Source of the DNA: Liolophura sinensis
Taxonomy: Eukaryota > Mollusca > Polyplacophora > Chitonida > Chitonidae
Length of the DNA: 64,000 nucleotides
Direction of reading: 5' to 3'
Assembly (NCBI RefSeq): GCF_032854445.1
Contig: NC_088300.1
Coordinates: 4,526,001 to 4,590,000 of the forward strand
The position numbers were made by a program, and so were the translations under genes. The notes under the pieces are model-generated. The model did no database searches, was not told the DNA's origin, and saw only the letters and a program-made list of their open reading frames with translations. Shown piece by piece: positions 20,238 through 32,200 of this stretch. Positions within the stretch are counted from its first letter, which is position 1. Each line of letters opens with the position of its first letter.

Positions 20238-23200
20238 TTACTGAAGAGTAGTTTTCATCAGCTGTTGAAGTCTGTTCAGACGAGCATCAATTTCTGACAT
20301 TTCTGCAGACTGATCATAATATTCTTGATCACTCTCTGAAAAATTTAAAAACAAAAAAAAAAGATGCATCAAATAATCAGCTACCTAGAACGTTCCAATT
20401 TCTACAAATATATAGGCCTAAGACAGAAGAGAACACAAGTTAATACAAGTCGTGGATGAAAACCTTCTCTGGCAATCCCTGAAGCAGTTTTCAGCCTACA
20501 CTACATTTCTTATATAGAAATTTTACATTAGATAGGAACAACAATCAATGTTAACAGTAAAATTATTGTCACACTTCAGTTTGGCATAACTGATGTTGCG
20601 AGAAATTGGGATGATGTTCGTCACATTCCTTGTTACCTGCAAACTTAAATTTGTTTACAGTAGTTGAATAGTAATGTATAATTACATGTAGTTTAATTTT
20701 TACATTGAACATCAAGCAAAGGTTCATTCCTACTTTCTTTTCTATTGGAACTTCATAATTTAAATCATTCATTATTAATAAACTGGAACAATTTCAAGGT
20801 TCGAGCATGTAAATTACGGCGCTCTTACTGCACTGACCACTTTCTAATTGATTCTCCTTATTACGTCTGACAGGTCTTCTTCTGTCAGCGGACTCTGGCG
20901 TACTGGATAATGTAGGAATGGTTAAGGCAAATATAATCTTAATAATCAGAAATGGATACATACCTGAAACAAATTGCAAGACACTGTCATTATATGAGTG
21001 TGAAATATCTGTGTAAATAGTCTATAGCAAATGAATAAAGAAGTTTGCAATCCTTTGATCTTTGTTTTCGTGCCACAGCACATTTCTACTTTGCTATTAC
21101 CTAAGCATGAAAGGCAAAGTCATTATCCACACATGAACACAATTAACAGTATAAAAAGAGATTGACACGAGTCGGACAACATCAGCTAGATGATACACAC
21201 TGACCAGATGGTACACACTCGTACATCAGTGACCAGATGGTACACACTGGTACATCACTCGCTCTGGAGTTCCACTCTCATAGAACTCCACTGTCCTTCA
21301 GCTTTTTTCAGAGTTGACCTTAGGACAAGGTATAAAAGAATGTATGAAAAATTCATGAAGTTTTTTTGGCCTGTTATTTTCCAATAGTATGAATCATTAT
21401 TTACACATGAACTGCATATGTAAGAACAGTATTTAAGAGATTTGCCCAGTGAGTGAGTGAGTGAGTGCTTGGGGTTTAATGTCGTATAATTTTTCAGCCA
21501 TATGACGACGACCCAGATATTCAGCAGCTGATTGTGGATGAAAACCTTGTTTTGCCTGTACATGACAGCTGTTCCGACTGCGCTTAATACACTGATCATT
21601 TGGAAGGACTCAATCCAAACCATTTTGCTTGTTTGGAGTACCGATACAGCAGAATACTTTCAAAATTATCCTATGCAATGGAATGCTGGATTTTTAACAG
21701 ACAGCGTGACATCAAGGCAAATGGTTATGGCGAAAAAATGCAGGATTTCCAACATTCTCTGTACCGTCACAGTAAGTTAAGGAGAATATTGTTTGATTTC
21801 CAACACTCTTGTTTAAGCATCAGTGTGACTTGATTTTATTTTTTTATTTGATTGATGTTTTACGCCGTACTCAAGAATATTTCACTTATATGACTGAGGC
21901 CAGTATTATGGTGGGTAGGTGCAAACTTAAGACAGAGCCCGGGGGAAACGCACAACCATCTGCAGGTGAGGAAGCCTGCATGACCTGGACTTGAACTCAC
22001 ACTGACCGCATTGGTGAGAGGCTCCTGGGTCATTATGCTGAGCTAGCACGCTGACTATGCCAGATTTCCAATATTGTCTGTACCATCAGTGTAAACTGAG
22101 GACTATGTCAGATTTCCAGCATTCTCTGTACCATCAGTGTAAATTGAGGACTATGCCAGATTTCCAAAATTCTCTGTACCATCAGTGTAAATTGAGGACT
22201 ATGTCAGATTTCCAACATTCTCTGTACCATCAGTGTAAATTGAGGACAAAGCCAGATTTCCAACATTCTCTGTACCATCAGTGTAAATTGAGGATAATGC
22301 CAGATTTTCAACATTCTCTGTACCATCAGTGTAAATTGAGGACTAGGCCAGATTTCCAACATTCTCTGTACCATCAGTGTAAATATAGGACAAAGCCAGA
22401 TTTCCAACATTCTCTGTACCATCAGTATAAATTGAGGATAATGCCAGATTTTCAACATTCTCTGTACCATCAGTATAAATTGAGGATAATGCCAGATTTT
22501 CAACATTCTCTGTACCATCAGTGTAAACTGAGGACTATGTCAGATTTCCAACATTCTCCGTACCATCAGTGTAAATTGAGGACAAAACCAGATTTCCAAA
22601 ATTCTCTGTACCATCAGTGTAAATTGAGGATAATGCCAGATTTTCAACATTCTCTGTACCCTCAGTGTAAATTGAGGACTATGCCAGATTTCCAACATTC
22701 TCTGTACCATCAGTGTAAATATAGGACAAAGCCAGATTTCCAAAATTCTCTGTACCATCAGTATAAATTGAGGATAATGCCAGATTTTCAACATTCTCTG
22801 TACCATCAGTATAAATTGAGGATAATGCCAGATTTTCAACATTCTCTGTACCATCAGTATAAATTGAGGATAATGCCAGATTTTCAACATTCTCTGTACC
22901 ATCAGTGTAAAGTGAGGACAAAGCCAGATTTCCAACATTCTCTGTACCATCAGTGTAAATTGAGGATAATGCCAGATTTCCAACATTCTCTGTACCATCA
23001 GTGTAAATTGAGGATAATGCCAGATTTTCAACATTCTCTGTACCATCAGTATAAATTGAGGACTATGCCAGATTTCCAACATTCTCTGTACCATCAGTGT
23101 AAATATAAGACAAAGCCAGATTTCCAAAATTCTCTGTACCATCAGTATAAATTGAGGATAATGCCAGATTTTCAACATTCTCTGTACCATCAGTATAAAT

Positions 23201-26200
23201 TGAGGATAATGCCAGATTTTCAACATTCTCTGTACCATCAGTATAAATTGAGGATAATGCCAGATTTTCAACATTCTCTGTACCATCAGTGTAAACTGAG
23301 GACTATGTCAGATTTCCAACATTCTCTGTACCATCAGTGTGAATTGAGGACAATGCCAGATTTTCAACATTCTCTGTACTATCAGTATAAATTGAGGATA
23401 ATGCCAGATTTTCAACACTCTCAGCACCATCAGTGTAAAGTGAGGACAAAGCCAGATTTCCAACATTCTCAGCACCATCAGTGTAAATTGGGGACAATGC
23501 CAGATTTTCAACATTCTCTGTACCATCAGTGTAAGTTTAGGCAAGTGTTGGATTTCCAATATCCTCTGTACCATCAGTATATATCGAGGAGAATGTTGGA
23601 TTTCCAATATTTGTACTATTACTGTAAGTTGGGGAGACAGATAGATTCCCAATATCCTCTGTACCCTCAGTGTAAGTTGAGGTGAAAACTACACTTACAA
23701 ACCATTTTTGCCGTCTCCCATGACCCTAATTCTCCTGCTGGTTGGGACAGTTACAGGGACAGCACTGTTGGTTGTGTTGTTGTTTTTTATGTACCTTCAA
23801 TTTTCAAACTACCCAGTGCTTTATCTTGTTTTATATATGCTGATGTACTTTTTAATGCGACATGAAGTACATGTTGGGAAGAACAGTTTCATTGCAAACT
23901 GACTGAGTTATTATTATCATAGATAACATATAAAGTTGTCAACTTCTGCCTGTGGATAGTCACCACTGAAGCAAACATGTATCAGGCAGAAGGCAACCAC
24001 AAACCAAAACTCAGATCAATCAACCAAGCTTAAGTAGAGATGCTGTGCAAAAACCAAACTTAGGGGAAATCACATACTGAAACTCAGTGCGATCAATCTA
24101 GTCGAGATATCTAAAAACAAATTCTGAACTGAAAGATAGACACAGGACAAGATGAATGAAGGCAAAAAGCAAAGGGCTCATGTCCAGGAAACCTGATATC
24201 AAATTTCAAACTAATGAATCGAATCTAAGTTGATATACTGTGGGAGAGCAGGCAGGTGGGCATATTCTCATGACTCAAAAATCAAAAGGATATATGTGTT
24301 GTTTCTGCTGTCTGTCTCTTGATGAGCTTCTGTTTGTTCTCAACTGAAAACAGAAAGTTATTTACAAGTATTTCTTCATCTGACTAAATACACTCAGCTA
24401 TGCTAGAATATTCATTACCATATGTAGTTTCAGTCTAAACTGTACTTACAAAAGGAACACCTTGTAACCAAAGAAACGCCAATCCGTTGTTAACTGCAGG
24501 CCGATGAAACAAGTTATAGTACCGTCATTTAACTGTTGTTTCAAGAAAATACCAGAACTTTAAGAGAGGGCAGGCATATACATGACCTAATCTGGCCTCA
24601 GAAGGGCAGGGGGTGGAACCACCGGTGAAGGGCACCTCATTGTCAAATATTTCGATTCTCATACATTTTCAAAGGCCTTGGTTCCTACAGTTGACCTCCA
24701 CTCCACGTGCACACTGCAACACGTAACTGGACCAAAAATTCAGTCTAAGGATGGCTTGTATTTACTGATATGTGCAGAACTTAGCCATCCGGGATGACAT
24801 GTGCATCTGATCATCACTTAGGAACCTGTATCGCATTTACCCCAGACCATCATTAAAAAGTTGATTTGTTGCCGGTAACAAATGCTGTTTTTTAAAGTAG
24901 AGGGGGTTGGTCGGCATTTTTTTTTTTTGTTGTTGTTTTGTTTTTGAAAGTAAATTGATGTAATTCTCGGACCGCATAATCAGAACTGAATTATAGCGGG
25001 TCCAATTTTCGTAACCTGCTTCAGGGCATACATTTCCAATTTTAAATGCTCTTTAAAAACTATCATAACCAAGTTCTTTCACACTGAAGTCAAATATTCC
25101 TTCTTGATTCTGCATCCAACCTTAAATTTAAGTAACTTTAAACCTAAACAACTGAAGTTGAAAGGCATCCATTGCTTTCGGCACTGAGGCGAAGGGACGC
25201 CAATTTGCTTTCGTCACACAGAAATTGTATTCGCCAAAACTAATGTGGCGAATAGCTAGTCGAAGCCTAGCGACTAAGTAAATAATCCCAGTCTTATAAT
25301 GAATTCCAGCTGTTTCTTTTTTTCTTTTTTTGACGCAAAGGGCACTTCGAGGGAACGGCAGCGTCAGGTAACCGGAGGCTGAGAAGGGCTGAACTAGGCC
25401 CTGTTATACTAACTACTTGGCACACATTTTTTTTTTTACAAAGGGTAATAACTCAGCATATAGGAATTCAAAATTAGCATACATATGTACATACACACAT
25501 CATGTTTCTCAGGCAAGTGTTTTAAGCCACTTCCAACAGAACTTTAGAGTTATTAAATTACCAGGAAAACAGAATAGCTCTCAAATAACCCTTGGTTTGG
25601 GGAAACCAATGTGACAAGACTCATTTTTCTACATCTCAAATTAATGAAGAAATCCATTGGGATATTTCTTTTACAACAAAATTATAACTTCTATTCATGA
25701 ATAAGACCCAGAGCTAAAAGACCCATAAAAGCTTCCTTGAGACAATCTGTTTACAAGAAAGAAACAGGTCATTCTTTCAAATTCACATACTTCTGGTCAA
25801 ACATATCAGGAAGACTTGAAATTTAATAGGCTTCTTGTTTCATGTACTGTCGACATAACCCCACCCTTCAGACAAATATGACTGACAGGTAAGAAGTAAG
25901 AAAAGGGAACTGATTTGGCTGAGACTTTTATACTTACTGCTCTACCACTGGACATGTATGAGGAGTTCTGGGAGTGGTTAGGCCTCAGGGCTTCTCTACT
26001 AGTCCTACGCTGGCCAATCCTACCAAAGACATGCACAAGATACAAAGTTACCCCAAACTGTCATACATTGTAACATGACTGATGACAATATGTAGGAAAA
26101 AATTAAGCTTAACTTTACCACGTAATAGAATATATGAAAAAAAAAAACATAAAAAAACAGTGGAATGATCCATTAAATTGGGCTGGTATACTTATTTTAT

Positions 26201-29200
26201 GCATGCTTTAAACACACAGACAGTACCTTAGTTTAGAGTAGGAAGAGTCTGACATTCCTCCGTCACTCAAATAACCCTGACTGCCACCTGCAAAGTGAAG
26301 GAAAGCAGTTCAGAGTCATTGAAGTTATACTCTGAATACCACAATATCAGTTATCTAGATTATATGTGTAGATGTATGCATACTATTATTTTGAATGGCT
26401 GGTCATACTGGACTATATTTTGTGAAGCCAGACAGATGGTCACACCACTGACCAGTAAATCATTGTAAATCAGTAAAAGCTGTGAAGAATGCTAATGAAA
26501 GTGTTAATTACACACTGCCAATATAATACCACTATAACCCACCTGAGGAGTTCCTGGATCGTCTCCCATTACTGTTATTGTTTGCTGTCAGGAAGAAAAC
26601 AGTGGTGAGACATTATGTATTTACACACCCTAGAAAACTATAATTCAGCAGAATACCAAAATCATGTTAAAAGTCACAGCAGATTATAAAATTACAGAAT
26701 TATGTGTACTTAGATCAGGATATACCTGATGTTATTTACATTCTAGTCTGGTAGACTGCCACCCCAACTGTTCACACAGAACAGACAAACTGATGATGTC
26801 AGGGGGAGGGGGGGATATAGGGATTGTTAGGAGCAGTGACATACCTACCTGAATACCTACTGCTACTGAACGGACTAGAGGATGTTCTCCTTTTGTCTGC
26901 ACTGCTACTGGCACCAGGTCTTGATCTTCTTTGTCTGTAAATGTCCATTAGAGACTTCAGCATTTTGCTCTCATCCATCCAAAGGCTTACCAAATATTAT
27001 GTCACCACAAATTTTGGGATTGGTTCTTCAAAAACTAAGAATACCTTATCTGTTTTGGGGAAAACTGTATTGAATGAAACATCAGCTAAAAACTTTGAAC
27101 TTTTTGAACTGAATTGCACAAAGCCATTCTGCTGTTCCAGGAGCATCAGTGCAGCCATCACATCTCTTTATACATACAATACAAATGTGTTTGAAGTTAA
27201 CTCTTCAAAAACTCTTGCTTACCGCCTTTTTTCAGCTTCATTCTTCCTTCTTTGTTTTTCTTTCACGTATGCTGTGGGATCAAATCTAGGGTTTCCTAAG
27301 TCTGAAACAAAACATTATAAATTCAGATCATAATTCTAAAAAAAAGATCTGGAAATAACAGAAATATAATTAAATGTTATACCTCAGACACCATCTTAGA
27401 AAAAAAATGTGCAGAGCTGATGAAAGAATTCCTACACATCACCATTCACTGCCTTTTCTTGTGACACAACCAACATGAATTATTGTGTAAGTTAATATAA
27501 AAGAGCAGTCTTGGCAAATAACTCTTTACTGCCTTTTTTAAGGAGATAAGTTTCTACTGTGCCAAGTTGTGTAAGGCATGAGGTGATTTAGACAGAATCT
27601 AAGGTAATATTTTATGTATACAAATACTACAGTGCTTACTTGGTGATGGTGACCTGCTCCTGGCTGATCGGACAGATGTAAAACTGCGGGGCTCTGATGT
27701 GCGCGAGTAGTTACTGCCGTTTGGTGCTGAGCTAGGGCGACCTCTGGATCTAGGTCTTCCTCTGGAGTTCAGGAGGTCACAGGATAACGACTTCTCCTTG
27801 GCGTAGGATAATGACCTTTCCCTAGAAGAACCCCTGTCAAAGGATCCCTCACGAGATGCTGGTCGCCCTGTTCTTACTGGTCTAAATAAGAAAAGGATGA
27901 TGATAAAAAATATAGTCATGCTTCAAGAAAGGTGAATTTTGTTTTTGCTTTTTGGTTATTTGTTTTTCACCCATAACTATATAAAAAGTGAATAAATTGT
28001 TGTTAGGATTAGGAATGGAGAAAACAGGCCTCATAACTAATGCTCCTCTCATACCGCAAGAATCTTTTCAAAGACAATAATAATACAATGGTAGTTTTAT
28101 CACAAGAGGATTGGAGAGATACCTACAAGCTAAAGCCATTTTTTCTTACGTGCTTGGAAAACTTTATAAATCAACTTTTACTCTGCAATTTTTACAAGGC
28201 CGTGGGAGACACCATACCAGAGAAACTGGAAACAGGATGTTACATCGTTTGTTCTGCATGGATTTGTATGACATGAGACAGTTTCAATCTCGGTTTAAAA
28301 ATAATTTGCGGGTGATTGGTCATAACCTGGCAGATCTTTCAATTTTTTCAGTGTGCATGATTTTGCTTACTAGGCGATTCCTTGTCAAATTAGCCAAAAC
28401 AAAATTTTTATTTTGCAGTGACCCCGTTAGTTTATTTTGAAAAAATGCTTAAAAATACCTTTAAATATGAGATACGTTTGCCAATTTTCAGCTCCAAAGG
28501 ACTATACAATTTACCCTTTTTTTTCCTTTGACAATTCACCATGTGGACAGTTACATGGCTCTTTGAATTTTTTTGGACAGCAACAATGTTATTATAATGT
28601 GAGTAGGTTAAATTACTTGCAGTATAAAAGTATACATTTCATGCAAATTGTGATGAAAACTGTATGTATGCCGCACATAACCCATCCTACGTCAATGGTT
28701 CATGAAACATTACATGGTGTTCCTAAAGGGCCATGTCACACACCATTTGGAATTTGGAGCTATAATTTGGCAAACCTTCCTCATATAGATTTGGGAATTT
28801 TTAAGATTTTTTTTCCTCAAAATAATCCAAGGGACTCACTACAACAGACGACATGGAATGACCCTACCGTCAACTGCAATATCTTAGACATGCATCACCA
28901 CAAGAATAAAAAGCTTTGCTTTTTAAATTTAATACAGTTATCCTTTGATTTGATAAACAGGCATCCAGATGCGAATCCAGGTTGGTGAGTCCTTCAGTTG
29001 CAAATGATAAAAGTGGGGAACAGAGCCATGGAAGCAGATGATTCCACAAAAATGTAATCTATGTAAAAAATATTTTTCAGAAACTATAACTTGGCATCAG
29101 TCTTATAACCTTCTATTACTAACTTCAGGAAGAGTCAATTACACAAAAATGCACCTGAAGTCACTGACATGTAACAACAAATTCAGGTCTACAATTTGTT

Positions 29201-32200
29201 TTGTCTACAAAGTGTTAACTCTAAAGAGGGTGAGTTTCATAGCTTTCTGTTGGTAACTGTATAAAAGGAAGGACAGACAGTGATCATTCTCACCCTTTCT
29301 TTCATGTGTGGGACAAAAAAGACCAATCAGCCTGTTAGAAATGAAATGAATTGGACAGTACAAACATTGAACAGTTCCACTGAATCACCAGTCACCAGAG
29401 TGGCTGGTGAATTATTCAGCACACGATTACAATAATTACATGACAATGCTACAATATTACTTCAAAGCACAAGCTGGTTACCTCCTATGAATAGCTAATT
29501 CGTTGGTCAGACTTTTGACCCTGACACGAAGATTTCTTTCTGATGCCCGTAACTCTTCTACCTGTAAGAAAACCATAAAATGGAGTTGGCTTGAATATAT
29601 TATTATTTTACATGACACATACCATGATGATGTTCACTTATAAATAGGGGTGGAGAAAACCAGAGTGCCTAGCATAACCAACAACCCAATGTGAGAAAAT
29701 TTCACACATGTGACATACATATACCAGTAAGAAAACAACACTGGTGAAGGACTAGGTATTCAACAAATGTCAAACTGCACAAAGTGCTACACAAGTGTGA
29801 CCTACACTTTCTCTTACCTCTGCGTATTTTAAGGTAAATGTTCAAAAGTATGTCTTGGTGAATTTAAAACCATGAATCCTCCATTCCACACTGGTGAGAG
29901 TTATATTTGCCTGGATTTCTTCGAGTTATTAGCAAAACATGAGACATAATTAGTGTAGTCAAAAGTTATCTCCCTTCTCCTACCTCCTCCAAAAGATCTC
30001 TGTACTCCTTTCCTCTTTTACTTGCTGACTTCTGATGTTTGGTTTTCTCTCTCAAGAGCTCTTCCTCTAGATTTTTAACCACAGATTTTAATATCCTAAT
30101 TTCCTTGATTGCCTGCCCTTCTGTGGTCTGCTTTAGCTCTCTCCTATATTGCAGAAAAGCCTCTTCTAGTTCCTCTTTTTCCCTGCATAATGCTTTGTTC
30201 CTAAGAAAAAAAGCCAAAGCAACAAAGACAAAAGTATTTATCACTATGTGAGATAATATGACTAGAATTTAGAACCAGCATGTACCAGTTAAAATGAATG
30301 TTCTCTTTTATCCAGTGTCAGTCCTTAACATGCATACTTAACAAGCAATAGCCATCAGATATTTTGTCATGAAACAAAATATCAATACTCCTGGACAGTT
30401 TGTATTTACACTTTAAAGTGGATTTTTACTTCCCACTCATTATACTAGGTACACTGTATTACTGCAATTTACTGATGGTGCTTTTTAAACAAGGCATCTG
30501 GTAAAAATATACAACATCTGGGTCAGCTGATCAGAATAAAAATAACAAAAAAGTCTATGGGATAGGATTGGATTAGCTCATTGAGATAATTCTGATGAAT
30601 CCAATGGGCTCAATTTGTAAAACATGTATTCCTTCTTAAGATCTAACATCTTGATTGTAAGACTGATAACAAACTGATCATTAAAGTAATCAACATATAT
30701 CAAAATCTGCTGAACATGCCATGTCCCTTTACTTATAAGTTATCTGTTGACTGTACACAGAGTTTGATGAAGATTGGGCCAGTGAAACTGGACCTTAATA
30801 AAGTGGTAAATCGGATATATGGATAGACCAGGAAGGCCCTATATCCACATCACCAATCACACTGGTGTAAAAGTGATGTTAACTGCACTCCTCTTCCTGT
30901 ATACACATGTTTATTACTTTATCCTCAGATTTACTTACTCTCTTTGAAGTTTTTCAAACTCCTTGTGTTTGAAATCAGAAGCACCCTGTAACAAGGTAAT
31001 AACATCAGTAAAAATCAGAAGCACCCTGTAACAAGGTAATAACATCAGTAAAAATCAGAAGCACCCTGTAACAAGGTAATAACATCAGTAAAAATCAGAA
31101 GCACCCTGTAACAAGGTAATAACATCAGTAAAGATCAGAAGCACCCTGTAACAAGGTAATAACATCAGTAAAAATCAGAAGCACCCTGTAACAAGGTAAT
31201 AACATCAGTAAAGATCAGAATTACTTTCACCGGAGTTAGTCTCTCACTCGCATTTAATCACCTAATACAAAGTTCTGTATTTCACTGAAAGTTTGGTTTG
31301 TAAAAATGCACTTTTAGAAGCACATAAAGGCCTTTATATACTCTCTCAAATCAGCATACCCTGTTATAATATAGCTCTAAGACATCTATCTATATACTAT
31401 CTATATGTATTGTCACATGCATAACAGACTCTGTGCATCTGTTCATGTGCCATTGATAGCTCATCATCATCTATAGTTTAGATGGATATTTGTTCCTTTC
31501 TACAGCTTACTTTCAGAACAGCAAGTGTGAAAGTGTAAGCGATGAGAGCAAACTTCATTTACAGCATGTCACAATATAGCACAAGGCATCAACCGAGATC
31601 AATGGTTTCCTGAAAATGCCCTGGTGGACGTAAGCAGGTCACAATGCCATTGGCATTGTAAAGCAAGGGTGATTATGAAGCCTTTAGCACAGTATCAATC
31701 TTGTTGACAGGTTGATGAATTATTGAATAGCTGGTTAAAGTATGGCAATCCTTACATATTTATGAAGTTACTAATTTACTAATTTTATTCTTAATACTAA
31801 GTAAGGCTATTTACCATTTTTATTCTGTAAATTTGATATCTCAAAATCACTCAAGATCCTATGTACATGTCATTAAAACCAGGATTATAGGCATAATCTT
31901 GGAAATAACTGGAACTACCTGTTGTTTGAGATTTTTTATGTCTTTCCTCAGCTGACGGATGGTCTCCTGAAGTGCCCTAGGGTCAGGCTTACCAACATAT
32001 GGTAATGGCAGTGGGTAATGAATCCTACAAGAAATATAACCTCATTAGTCTCTGGAAGCAAACATACATGTCAGTAATAGTAAGGTATCAGACAAAAATG
32101 AACCACTTGGCTTCAGTGTGCATGTAATTTTCACATAAATTTTACATGAGGTAAGTAATCCACCTGTCATTTTATATTCAGACCACACTCCACATAATGG

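Noticed and set aside
22057-23685. 542-codon plus-strand open frame as a repeat protein gene
   Set aside because: It is a 48-bp minisatellite lying antisense within a CCDC61 intron. Both minus-strand frames are open as well, which follows from the period and not from coding selection.
24270-24350. Alternative CCDC61 terminal exon with an SR-rich end
   Set aside because: It has a strong acceptor and open frame, but no donor before the stop. The conserved C-terminus is clearly encoded further on at 20238-20335, so it is mentioned only as a possibility.
28437-28988. 183-codon plus-strand frame in a CCDC61 intron
   Set aside because: No domain was recognised. Its composition matches surrounding AT-rich intron, and there is no sign of an insertion boundary.
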